Below, piece by piece: positions 12,101 through 19,199 of a DNA stretch of 45,979 nt; the first letter of the stretch is position 1; every line of letters begins with the position of its first letter. This DNA comes from a virus, in the IMG/VR virus record IMGVR_UViG_3300031521_000114, positions 1 to 45,979 of that record, one strand, 5' to 3'. The notes beneath the pieces are model-generated. The model searched no databases, was not told the DNA's origin, and saw nothing but the letters and a program-made list of their open reading frames with translations. The translations under genes were made by a program, and so were the position numbers.

Positions 12101-13187
12101 AGATAAATATTATGGTCAAGGATTATTAGATTTACTTGGAGAAGTTGGAAATAGAGTTAAAATATCTAAATTAAATCTATTTATTGAGAAATTTGATTGC
12201 TTAAATGGATCTAATTCAAAAAATAGAGACATTAACATGGATAGAAAGACATGGTTGGCTAGAGGTTTAAAATTAGAATCTTTACAATTTATGTCAACTT
12301 GTGGGGAGCATTACATGCAAACTAGAACATATTTAGCTTTAGCAGATAGATATAAAATGTTATCTCCCGAAGGTAAAGAAGTTCCATTATATGAAGCCTT
12401 AGAATCTAAATACATAGATGATAACAATAAAAACAAAGGTGCTACATTAGAAGTAAAAGAAGGCTATACTAAATTAGATGGCACTCAATTCACTAAAGAG
12501 GATGTTAAAGACTTTACTTTAAAAGGTAGAGAAATTAATAATAGATTACATGGCCTTCATAATAAAGCAGACTTAGCAGAGATACAAAGATATGCTGAAG
12601 GTAGAATGATAATGTTATTTAGAAAATGGATTCCTATCGCTATATCTCAAAGATATGGTCAAGCACAATATAATTATGCATTAGGAGAATGGACTGAAGG
12701 TTATTATAGAACTACTGGTAAATTCTTATTACAAACTGCTAAAGATTTAAGAAAAATGGATTTTTATGTAAAAGCTAATTGGGATAAACTTAATCCTACA
12801 GAAAAATCTAATGTAAAAAGAGCTTCTATAGAAATGGGAGTGTTTCTTGCTTCTGCTTTAGCAATAGGATTAATAGATTTTGGAGATAAAGATAGACCGT
12901 GGCTTGCTAAAATGTTAGAATATCAATTATATAGAATAAATAATGAAATGGCATTTTATACTCCAACACCTGCTGCTATTACTCAAGGATTACAAATAGT
13001 ACAATCTCCTACTGCTAATATTGGGTATGCACAAAGAATATTAAAAATTATATCTTTAAAATCATTCCAAACAGATAAACAAGGAGATTTAAATGGTCCT
13101 AATTGGATATTACAAGCTATTCCTACTTATAGAAGTATTGAAGGTGCCATAGACCCATCTACAAGACTTACATTCTTTAAACATTGA
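9189..13187 (+). CDS. Large virion-associated protein next to the RNA polymerase
   Basis: This 1332-residue protein begins 11 bases after the polymerase stop. The middle third is strongly helical and charged (coiled-coil-like, roughly residues 400-680). Near residues 1215-1235 a hydrophobic stretch, GVFLASALAIGLIDFG, could be a membrane or amphipathic segment. At residues 238-242 the sequence EEFAHF resembles a zincin HExxH helix in which the first histidine is replaced by glutamate, so protease activity should not be assumed. In crAss-like phages the third giant protein near the polymerase is thought to be part of the ejected virion proteins; I infer this from position. It is the last gene of the plus-strand block and ends in front of a strong hairpin. 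Confidence 0.75.
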   Translation: MESCVYKGTIKGEPIQLFEDIKKITNNRELASKVLAYAQSEDIKSKFSEYPVDRQGNPTLEFLMSKWPDGWRKRIDFNNGEVRKAVADYSGFTNEIGDHTEFTVLDNNQKNWNTLQSQTTKFNNSNPLRFFYKARVGLGGNNRINGIKVNLDYIEAPLSPSSSFDLDVKNKIYNEKVNSRIRTILQDAKVSIGAINELEQRIGANGVFDSSKLDYETKELVELIRLAPGINGEKALPEEFAHFAVEALIDSPLIKRAINYIQSNESYVDTLGDSYSKYNELYEGNKELLAKEALGKMLASNLVNTDLNTSLFDRIINLIKNFFQGLKDKGVDDKILSSKEQIEQDLGKLSTDILSNKFKSVLKASNIRNKVTLNSLEKSTQDYSEVLDKIIQTEIKKYNVFSERNYKFDKKQKQEIINLQKNLADNEVISGINTYTERAIKDLKAVQERFDTLTKTYTTSDALETAKTLRMMKDYVDAYKETLELLQGALNSARNNEDTDFIDKIQENVKNLNNLTSQTDKAYKDIILPLFAEFASKFVDKKALTNPFQKDENGNFKTSTLEELLKESQDGDIGILDKWFSALSNSNDASLRLFDSIVKDSHENKRLRAIDAKKALQAAQIELEKSGIKDTKWVHELDNEGIPTGKYISEIKYYKFQENLKEAEKKAEEVVKSLDSNIANIEYKKIMAQWYRDNMDTKDDFKTPKLSIYGNTTYNNLSEAQHTYLKTIKETKELLDSYLPDKYKQTGKVPFIRKDELERFLSNPKDTFIEGVKDKILRREDDDEFGTRSVVTDFEGKEVKVIPVYFTSKLDNMKDLSLDATSNLIAYADMAINFDEMNKVIDMLEIGHNVINAKQVTSKKGGKVQEESIRSFGQDVKRKLTKKGVESNIGSKLEGYLDAQVYGELKVDQGTIGNTKIDKAKLMDTVSGMTATYSLGLNVLQGIGNVVTGKTLAGIEALSGQYINVKNLAKGDKYYGQGLLDLLGEVGNRVKISKLNLFIEKFDCLNGSNSKNRDINMDRKTWLARGLKLESLQFMSTCGEHYMQTRTYLALADRYKMLSPEGKEVPLYEALESKYIDDNNKNKGATLEVKEGYTKLDGTQFTKEDVKDFTLKGREINNRLHGLHNKADLAEIQRYAEGRMIMLFRKWIPIAISQRYGQAQYNYALGEWTEGYYRTTGKFLLQTAKDLRKMDFYVKANWDKLNPTEKSNVKRASIEMGVFLASALAIGLIDFGDKDRPWLAKMLEYQLYRINNEMAFYTPTPAAITQGLQIVQSPTANIGYAQRILKIISLKSFQTDKQGDLNGPNWILQAIPTYRSIEGAIDPSTRLTFFKH

Positions 13188-13211
13188 TTAGGCGATAGTA
13201 AAAAAAACTTA

Positions 13212-13234
13212 AGGGGTAGAATTAATCTACCCCT
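13212..13234. terminator. Bidirectional intrinsic terminator between converging blocks
   Basis: A perfect 9-bp stem, AGGGGTAGA paired with TCTACCCCT around the loop ATTAA, is preceded by a run of seven A and followed by a T-rich tract. It therefore has the form of a rho-independent terminator on both strands. It separates the end of the plus-strand block (13187) from the end of thyX (13243). Confidence 0.85.
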
Positions 13235-13242
13235 ATTTTTAT

Positions 13243-14148
13243 TTATACTTCATATCCTAATTTTATAAACTCTTCTCTCAAAGGTATAGTTAATTCTAAC
13301 ATTTGAGGATGGCAATCTTTAGCACATCTTAATTCAAAAAATTGTTTCCAATCACTCACAAAACCAGTCATAATTATTTCTGTTTTTAAAGCATTTGGTA
13401 ATATATTCCTTGCTTGTTGTGGTGTACATTTATATTGATCTATTAAATTTAAATAATTACTTTCAGACAAAGCTAAACTTTCTAAAAAAACATAATCAAT
13501 ATCAGTAACATGAGTATTTTCTGTTTCTAAATAAAATACAGGATCATAACCATAATTATAAGAATTTTCTTTTAATTCTGTCCAATTTGGTATAATAAAA
13601 GTAAGTTCATTACCAAATTTATCTTTTGAATAATTACAAAACCTTGTACTTTCTTGTACAAAACTAAATATTCTTGACCTAACTAACTCATGTGATACGC
13701 CTCTGTCACAAACTAACTTGACACTAATTCTTTTCTCATGAAGTTTTGTACACTCACATTGATATTGTAAATCATCTAACCAATCATTCTCTACTAAAAC
13801 TCTATAATTCGTAGTAATATAAAAATCAAAATTAATATCTTCTGTATAATCAATTAGATTAACTTTAGAATAGGCATTTAACAGATATTTATCTATTAAT
13901 TCAACTCCAGTTAATGCATCCTTATCTGGATTATAACTATTCAAGGTGAAATTTTCAAATATAAGATAAATAGTACCATGTTCTAATACTGCACCATGTT
14001 TTCTGTTTTTAATATTTTCTACAAATTTAGTTGCAGAATCTTCAGTTATTTTATTTTCACTTTTATAAGCAACTCTCCCACATAATTCAATGTGTTTAAA
14101 TAGATCTTTTTGCTCTAAGATCTCTGTGTAAGGTTTAATTAGTCGCAT
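13243..14148 (-). CDS. thyX: Flavin-dependent thymidylate synthase ThyX
   Basis: ThyX makes dTMP from dUMP using FAD, NADPH and methylene-tetrahydrofolate. The signature RHRxxSxxxxSxR appears at residues 157-169 as RSRIFSFVQESTR, with histidine replaced by serine in the first triplet but both arginines and both serines kept; HELVR comes just before it. Length (301 residues) is at the upper end for the family. This is the last gene of the minus-strand block. dUTPase and dNMP kinase lie just upstream, so dUTP to dUMP to dTMP to dTDP can be handled by phage enzymes. Family assignment is firm; the non-canonical RSR triplet is worth noting. Confidence 0.9.
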   Translation of the reverse strand: MRLIKPYTEILEQKDLFKHIELCGRVAYKSENKITEDSATKFVENIKNRKHGAVLEHGTIYLIFENFTLNSYNPDKDALTGVELIDKYLLNAYSKVNLIDYTEDINFDFYITTNYRVLVENDWLDDLQYQCECTKLHEKRISVKLVCDRGVSHELVRSRIFSFVQESTRFCNYSKDKFGNELTFIIPNWTELKENSYNYGYDPVFYLETENTHVTDIDYVFLESLALSESNYLNLIDQYKCTPQQARNILPNALKTEIIMTGFVSDWKQFFELRCAKDCHPQMLELTIPLREEFIKLGYEV

Positions 14149-14198
14149 CTAATACATTTTAATTTTAAAAGTTCTAAACTCATATGTTTAATAATTTA

Positions 14199-14237
14199 AA
14201 ATTCTTGAACATATGCTAAAAACATGTTCAAGAATTT
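14199..14237 (-). terminator. Long hairpin upstream of thyX
   Basis: AAATTCTTGAACAT pairs with ATGTTCAAGAATTT (14 bp, loop about 11 bases) in the 108-base gap between thyX and the gene upstream. The sequence following it on the minus strand is only weakly U-rich, so it may be a weak terminator or an mRNA end or processing structure. No other coding sequence is visible in the gap. Confidence 0.5.
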
Positions 14238-14256
14238 ATATTTTTTGTACTTATAA

Positions 14257-14577
14257 TTATTTTAATAAATCATAGCTTAACATTCCTATTCTAAAAGCCT
14301 CTTCAAATATTTCTAATAATTCCTCTTTATCATTTTTTAAATACTTCTCCATTCCTTCTATATCTTGTTTTAAAAAGTCTTTAGATATATCATTACTTTT
14401 ATTTTGTAAATAAGGATATACAGCATTTAATAAAAAATAAGGACTATCATAGTAATCTACTTCCTTATGGTCTTTTGTTATTGTAAAATCTGGCATTTCT
14501 ATAAACTTTTCATTTTCTACACTATCAGAAAGTCTAAAAACACCATCATCTGTTTCTATTGCTTTATATACTATCAT
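14257..14577 (-). CDS. Hypothetical acidic phage protein (106 aa)
   Basis: I do not recognise this protein. It is 106 residues, acidic, and begins MIVYKAIETDDGVFRL, predicting a small beta-rich N-terminus followed by a helical, glutamate-rich C-terminus. It sits 7 bases downstream of the dUTPase stop on the same strand and upstream of a hairpin and thyX, so it is co-transcribed with the nucleotide genes. No signal peptide or membrane segment is seen. Confidence 0.6.
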   Translation of the reverse strand: MIVYKAIETDDGVFRLSDSVENEKFIEMPDFTITKDHKEVDYYDSPYFLLNAVYPYLQNKSNDISKDFLKQDIEGMEKYLKNDKEELLEIFEEAFRIGMLSYDLLK

Positions 14578-14584
14578 ATATTAT

Positions 14585-15061
14585 TTATTTATCTGTAGAT
14601 CCAAATCCACCATTTCCTCTTTTAGTTTCTTCTAACTCCTCTACTTCTATAAATTCAGTAGGAATAACTTCTTCTAAATACATTTGACCTATTCTATCTC
14701 CTACTTTATAAGGAAATTTAGGATATTTTAATTCTGTACTTTGGTAACTACCCCAATTAATTAATTGACATAACTCAGGAATAGCTCTAAATCTAAATGA
14801 ATATTCTCCAGTATAATCAGCATCTCCTAAGCCAGGTGTATTTTGTAAAATCCATCTGGTTTTAGTTAAACTACTTCTAGGAACTAAAGTTATTTTATAA
14901 TTAACAGGAGGTTGTAAAGCAAATCCTAGTTTACATATTACAAAATCTTTATCTTCTTGTATAATCTCTGTAACTGTAACATCAAATCCCCCTGCTAATT
15001 CTGTAGCTTTCTTAGGAATAGAAGCTAATTCATGTAATTTTTTAAATTTTACTTTAACCAT
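14585..15061 (-). CDS. dut: dUTPase (dUTP diphosphatase), trimeric type
   Basis: It hydrolyses dUTP to dUMP and pyrophosphate, keeping uracil out of DNA and feeding ThyX. All five trimeric dUTPase motifs can be recognised in 158 residues: AGGFD (23-27, for AGxDL), PRSSL (61-65), LGDADYTGE (78-86, with the catalytic Asp-Tyr region), GDRIGQ, and the C-terminal P-loop-like RGNGGFGSTDK at the very end. Motif I has phenylalanine in place of the usual tyrosine or alanine before aspartate. The start overlaps the end of the dNMP kinase gene by 8 bases, indicating translational coupling. Confidence 0.92.
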   Translation of the reverse strand: MVKVKFKKLHELASIPKKATELAGGFDVTVTEIIQEDKDFVICKLGFALQPPVNYKITLVPRSSLTKTRWILQNTPGLGDADYTGEYSFRFRAIPELCQLINWGSYQSTELKYPKFPYKVGDRIGQMYLEEVIPTEFIEVEELEETKRGNGGFGSTDK

Positions 15062-15986
15062 TTACAAAGTGTTCTTTAATTAATACATCTTTTATTTTTA
15101 TTATTAATTCTTCAATAGTACCATTATTATCTATAACATAGTCAAATTTATCATAATTATCTAAAGCAGTTTCAGATATATGTTCTTCAGGATATTCATG
15201 AGTACCATCATCTAATTTTTTCCATCTATTTATTTCACTATCTCTAACTACTTTAATTAAAATACCACCTCTTTCTTTTATATAATTTGCTTCATCTGGA
15301 AATCTAACATCAGTTATTACCCAATTACTTATATCTTTTATTATCTTACCTTCTTTTCTTATTTTTTCTATACCATAAGATTCTAAAGTTTCTCCTTTTG
15401 GTATAGAACATAAATCAAAACTTACAATAGGTATATCTACATAATCTTTAAATAAAGCATTTATCCAAATTTTAGGATGTAATTGTTCTCTAAATAAATC
15501 TGTACCTATTTGTTGTAATAACATTCTAGGAGTTAAAATTTCTGATTTTATATCAAGAATATTAATAATTTTATGTTCTTTAATAAAATTTTCAGCTTCC
15601 TGTTTTGATTGAAATATACCATTTGTTATCATACAATTACCATCAAATATATTTTCATCTTCATTAATTGTATATTTCCAAATTTTCCATTCTTCCCCTA
15701 ATTCTTGTGATTTAAATTCTTGACTTTCTAAATCTTTTCTAGTACATCCTAATAATATACATACAATATCCTTTAAAGGATCAGCAAATTTCTTAATTTC
15801 AAATACACTACTTCTATCTAATATTCTATTACAATAACCATTAAAATCATCTAATATGCTGTAATCTTTACTTAAATTTTGTGTATATGTAAGACCAGAA
15901 TTATTTTTATCTATTAAATATTGTATAATTAGACCTATTGTATCTTTTCCCGAGGAAATTTTTCCATGTACACCCAGTAAACTCAT
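15054..15986 (-). CDS. Deoxynucleoside monophosphate kinase (T4 gp1-like)
   Basis: The N-terminus has a P-loop, GVHGKISSGKDT (5-16), followed further on by LLQQIGTDLFREQ and NWVITDVRFPDEANYI, the pattern of phage dNMP kinases of the T4 gene 1 type. These phosphorylate dTMP, dGMP and modified dCMP to diphosphates. At 310 residues it is longer than T4 gp1, with an insert of about 60 residues after the P-loop domain. The start ATG overlaps the stop of the upstream gene by 4 bases. Together with ThyX, dUTPase and NrdJ it completes a phage dNTP pathway. Confidence 0.88.
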   Translation of the reverse strand: MSLLGVHGKISSGKDTIGLIIQYLIDKNNSGLTYTQNLSKDYSILDDFNGYCNRILDRSSVFEIKKFADPLKDIVCILLGCTRKDLESQEFKSQELGEEWKIWKYTINEDENIFDGNCMITNGIFQSKQEAENFIKEHKIINILDIKSEILTPRMLLQQIGTDLFREQLHPKIWINALFKDYVDIPIVSFDLCSIPKGETLESYGIEKIRKEGKIIKDISNWVITDVRFPDEANYIKERGGILIKVVRDSEINRWKKLDDGTHEYPEEHISETALDNYDKFDYVIDNNGTIEELIIKIKDVLIKEHFVNG

Positions 15987-16438
15987 ACTTTCTCAATTTC
16001 AATTATTAATTTAATTCCAGTATCAAGATTTTCATATTCATATGATCTATTTTTTATAATTTTCTTTATAACTTTAGTAAATTCTTCTTCTGATAAATCT
16101 TCTCCATCTTCTTCATACTTATCTTCTAATCTATCATGTAAAAATTCAATTAATTCTTTATCATTTAATACTTTATGACCTGAATATTTACCATTAGGTT
16201 CTCCAGTATTACCATTCCATAATACTATATATCTACTCATTTCTTTATCTACCTTTTTAATTATTTTTATATTTCTACATCTATTACTACGATAAGTAGA
16301 AGTACTCCATTTGTTAGTATAAGTAAAGGAGTAACCACCATTATCATATATATTTGATATAGTAATTACTCCTAATATACAATCTACCATATCATAGTTA
16401 AAATGCCATTCTGCTAGGTATTTATCTCCTATTTGCAT
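15983..16438 (-). CDS. Hypothetical protein (151 aa)
   Basis: This is not recognised. I place the start at the ATG at 16438 (MQIGDKYLAEW) rather than an upstream ATG at 16528: the longer version would overlap the last 74 bases of polA and its first 30 residues have no sign of a coding constraint. The chosen start lies 17 bases after the polA stop. The protein has a tryptophan- and tyrosine-rich N-terminal half and an acidic C-terminal half with EEDGEDLSEEEF. It overlaps the dNMP kinase start by 4 bases. Confidence 0.6.
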   Translation of the reverse strand: MQIGDKYLAEWHFNYDMVDCILGVITISNIYDNGGYSFTYTNKWSTSTYRSNRCRNIKIIKKVDKEMSRYIVLWNGNTGEPNGKYSGHKVLNDKELIEFLHDRLEDKYEEDGEDLSEEEFTKVIKKIIKNRSYEYENLDTGIKLIIEIEKV

Positions 16439-16454
16439 ATAGTTTTTTTTGTTT

Positions 16455-17079
16455 TTAATGTACCCAATGATCTGATATTTCTGAACATGCAGGTATAGGT
16501 AGTTTTTTACAATAAATACTGGTAGCATGTTCCATTTTCTCTTGTAATATTTTTGCTATATCAGGCATACTTTTAGGATATTCTATAACTGCTTCATCAT
16601 GTACTAAATTACAAATTAATACAATGTTAAATAAATTATTTGCAACAATCCAATTAAAAAAATCTATCATAGCATGCTTTAAACAAATAATACCTGTTCC
16701 CTGGGTAGGGGAGTTGAGAGCTAATCTGTCATACTTTGAAGCGGCTTTAAAATGATAACTTACTTTTTGCCTCATAGGATGACTATTCCATTCTGAGGGA
16801 CTTAAAAAAGATTTTAATGTTTTGTATTCATCCCAAAATTCACTATTAAAAGATTTCTGTCTATCTTTCCATTCTTTCCAATCATACCAATATATTTTAT
16901 GTCCAGTATATTTACATATTAATATATAACCATTTTCTCTTACAAACTTACTGCCTTTATTTTTAAATTCTGTCACACCTTTAAAACCTTCATCATAAGC
17001 ATTTTTAAATTTTAAAGCTTCTTCTATACTACACCCTAATGCAGATGCTATAGCAAATTCTGATCCTCCAAACTGTTGG
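16455..17079 (-). CDS. polA: DNA polymerase A, exon 3 (fingers/palm C-terminus)
   Basis: This exon encodes the end of the family A polymerase. Read directly after exon 2 it completes motif B (the O helix): KPIEF from exon 2 joins QQFGGSEFAIA here, with the phenylalanine codon split as TT|C. Motif C, VHDEAVIE, is present (HDE at about residues 656-658 of the joined protein), as is LNSPTQGTGIICLKHAM. The spliced reading frame of the three exons gives about 703 residues, a normal size for a crAss-like phage PolA. In isolation this exon has no ATG start, which is explained by the intron. Confidence 0.85.
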
Positions 17080-17960
17080 CTGCTTAATTAATTATGAAAC
17101 TTTTTATTTATAGTATTAATTATATTATCTTTTTGAATTAAAGATAATTTATTAATAGCATCCTGATTACATTGAATAATAGTATGAGGAACAAATAATT
17201 GTTCCATTAAATATCTAGCAAAACAAGCTTCTTCTTGTAAATAATACATATTTGAAAAATACTGCTTTCCTTGCCATTGTAATACTGCATACCATTTTCC
17301 AGACTTTTTTTGATATACTCCTTTGTGTTGTAACCCATCTTTTAATAAATTTATCCCATTTAAAGAAGAACTAGCTACTCTTAAATTATTTTTTTTATTA
17401 TTTAATGAATTACCATCTATATGATCTATTAAAGAGCCTGGTTTAGGATTCAATATGAATCTATGTAATTTAATTCTGGAACAGCCTTCCATGGCATAAG
17501 GTTTATTTTTATATAAAGCAGTACACCATTTATGTCTACTTATTAAAGGATAATCATCAGTGTCTATTAAATATGTATAATTTTTTGTTCCAAAATTATC
17601 ATAAGTATCTAACTCTACTGTATCATTACCTATAAATCTAAATTCATTAGGTACATTTTTAGTTCTTGAATTTGTGTCTAAAAATTTACCATATTTTTTA
17701 AATTGTATATAATGTTTCCAACATAAATTACCATGTTCACTAATGGTTTGAAGCTTACCACAAACTTTACAAAATCTTTGTTTCATATAATTATTAATTT
17801 TTGGACTATTCCTTAATCTTGTGTAAAAATATTTTTACATTTAGATCCGTATTAGTAGTCTCTAGGAAGGTATATATATTATACCATCACGGAGTTCTAG
17901 CATTCTCCGTTATTTACGTTTTTACATATATATTTCTATATAAGGAGTCCAGCCTTTTTG
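17080..17960 (-). ncRNA. Group I intron 2 in polA (motif B), encodes HNH endonuclease
   Basis: The core is visible on the minus strand: P7 is formed by TAGAGACTA (17856-17864 region) and GGAATAGTCC (17803-17812), P8 is the palindrome at 17822-17839, P6 pairs GGTATA with TATACC (17869-17885), and P4 pairs ACGGAG with CTCCGT (17889-17910). P1 is formed by exon GAGTT plus intron C with the guide sequence GGACTC (17945-17950), giving the expected U-G wobble at the 5' splice site. The intron ends in G at 17080. Splicing there restores the frame and the polymerase O helix exactly. The HNH gene lies downstream of P7, in the P9 region. Confidence 0.85.
17088..17786 (-). CDS. Intron-encoded HNH homing endonuclease with AP2 domain
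   Basis: The 232-residue protein has a Cys/His N-terminus (CKVCG ... CWKH, residues 6-25) that may bind zinc. An HNH nuclease core follows at about 105-140: LHRFILN, LIDHIDGNSLNNKKNNLR, with His108, Asp121-His122 and Asn126/Asn134. An AP2-type DNA-binding domain lies at about 153-200 (GVYQKKSGKWYAVLQWQGKQ). This architecture is typical of phage homing endonucleases. It is carried by group I intron 2 of polA and stops 8 bases before the 3' splice site, so it probably cleaves intronless polA alleles at motif B and spreads the intron. Confidence 0.9.
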   Translation of the reverse strand: MKQRFCKVCGKLQTISEHGNLCWKHYIQFKKYGKFLDTNSRTKNVPNEFRFIGNDTVELDTYDNFGTKNYTYLIDTDDYPLISRHKWCTALYKNKPYAMEGCSRIKLHRFILNPKPGSLIDHIDGNSLNNKKNNLRVASSSLNGINLLKDGLQHKGVYQKKSGKWYAVLQWQGKQYFSNMYYLQEEACFARYLMEQLFVPHTIIQCNQDAINKLSLIQKDNIINTINKKFHN

Positions 17961-18145
17961 AACTCAATTGGTTTAACATCATGTCTTAAATCAGGACGTA
18001 ACTTTTTAACATCTTTTACTTCTACATCTTTTAAATCCTCATAATAAACCATCTTAGCACATAAACTGTGCATATCTCCACCACCTTCTAAAAATTCTTT
18101 TAACATAGCAGTTTCATTATATATATCTGCTCCTAATCTTGCTAC
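17961..18145 (-). CDS. polA: DNA polymerase A, exon 2 (between motifs A and B)
   Basis: This short exon (61 codons plus 2 bases) encodes VARLGADIYNETAMLKEF, then GGDMHSLCAK (the conserved DxH helix region after motif A), and LRHDVKPIEF, the first half of the O helix. The motif B spacing RxxxK is exact (R488, K492 in the joined protein), and the residue at the Phe/Tyr position that controls sugar selection is phenylalanine (F496). The right-hand boundary with intron 2 is well supported. The left boundary at 18145 is a best estimate that combines a U before and a G at the intron ends. Confidence 0.8.
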
Positions 18146-19199
18146 CACTTGTTAAGGTTGGACTATCCCTTCACCATATATAATTATTATACTTAGGTGT
18201 ACCTATTATAGTCTCTGCACGTCTCTATCTCTTTATAATTACCTAGTAGGTGAATAGATTTCGCTCAGGATTAGATTTCCATCTCTTTCCCTGAATTTAA
18301 GGTATATGCCCTTCTACTTTCATAGAAGGCGAGCCATTTATCATATTTTCTTTTTATAAAAATATGGGAATTTCCATACATTAATTCTCCTAGTTTTAGT
18401 ACCTCATTTATTTTATGAATTTCTACGTAATATAAAAATAAAGAATCAGAAATACTATTTTTTCTTTTTCTTAAATATACTGTAAAACCATATTTTAATA
18501 AAAAATTTTTAATTTGTTCAATAAATACTAATGATCTACCACAAATAAAAAAACCTAAGTGGTTACAACTAGAATGAAATCCCCCATCTCCATCAAATAT
18601 ACCTCTTAGTATATTCCATGTTATAGGAGTATATATTTTACAATCATAACTTTTATTATTAAAATTACCTTTTCTTTTTAACCATTCTTCTACTTCACAA
18701 TTAGTAAAACATACTGCATGCATGTAAGAATTATTTAAATTTTGTAATACTTTTTGTAATTTTAGATTAGGATTAATGAAATTTCTAAATTGTTCTACAA
18801 TATAACCATCTCTTTCATTTAAAGATAGACTAATAGTACTATTCTTTTTTTCTCTACCCTTACTGATACAACCATCTGTAAGAAGTAATCCTAGAAAATA
18901 TTCTGAATACTCACAATTTCTTTTAAATGGATTATTTTTACATAATCTCAAAACTTTTTCACCTTTTCTAATTTTTATATTATTTCTAATTAAAACTCTT
19001 CTTATAGAAGTATTAAAAGTATTGTAAAAATTAGCTATATCTTTTTGAGATTTTCCTAATTTATACATTTTAACAATTTCTAGTTCTTTTTCTTTTGTAA
19101 ATTTACTCATTATAACTTACTCTTTATTATTAATATGCAAAGATAAGTAAAATAATCAGTAAATACAATAGTTATAGTAAAATACTAAATATATGTAAC
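18146..19199 (-). ncRNA. Group I intron 1 in polA (motif A), encodes LAGLIDADG endonuclease
   Basis: Canonical P, Q, R and S elements can be read on the minus strand: P ATTCAGGGAAAG (18286-18298 region), Q AATCCTGAGC (18263-18274 region), R GCAGAGACTATA (18207-18220 region), S GGGATAGTCC (18160-18169). P4 pairs TTCAGG with CCTGAG, P3 pairs TACCT with AGGTA, P8 pairs CACC with GGTG, and P7 pairs GACTAT with ATAGTC. The 3' end lies just after AACAAGTG. The exact 5' site is uncertain within about 19185-19205; CTT|GTA is the only junction I found that keeps the frame, has U before and G at the ends, and leaves motif A intact, though it adds one residue relative to E. coli PolI. Confidence 0.8.
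18271..19110 (-). CDS. Intron-encoded LAGLIDADG homing endonuclease
   Basis: The protein has 279 residues. Two LAGLIDADG helices are seen: YFLGLLLTDGCI (71-82) and ILRGIFDGDGGF (167-178), each ending in the acidic catalytic residue, so it is a monomeric two-motif enzyme. The N-terminal 50 residues (KELEIVKMYKLGKSQKDIA) look like a resolvase-type helix-turn-helix. The last dozen codons lie inside the intron's catalytic core: the codons for YTLNSGKEME supply P3 and P4 strands and the TAA stop is inside the Q element. It probably targets the motif A codons of intronless polA. Confidence 0.9.
   Translation of the reverse strand: MSKFTKEKELEIVKMYKLGKSQKDIANFYNTFNTSIRRVLIRNNIKIRKGEKVLRLCKNNPFKRNCEYSEYFLGLLLTDGCISKGREKKNSTISLSLNERDGYIVEQFRNFINPNLKLQKVLQNLNNSYMHAVCFTNCEVEEWLKRKGNFNNKSYDCKIYTPITWNILRGIFDGDGGFHSSCNHLGFFICGRSLVFIEQIKNFLLKYGFTVYLRKRKNSISDSLFLYYVEIHKINEVLKLGELMYGNSHIFIKRKYDKWLAFYESRRAYTLNSGKEMEI

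Noticed and set aside
14177-14216. Two CATATG hexamers near the thyX hairpin as an operator
   Set aside because: Short AT-rich repeats like this are expected by chance here, and there is no conserved spacing.
16439-16528. N-terminal extension of the gene at 15983-16438
   Set aside because: It overlaps the PolA C-terminal exon in another frame; the ATG at 16438 fits the gene spacing.
17801-17989. Plus-strand ORF of 62 residues
   Set aside because: It lies inside the core of group I intron 2 on the opposite strand and has no coding character.
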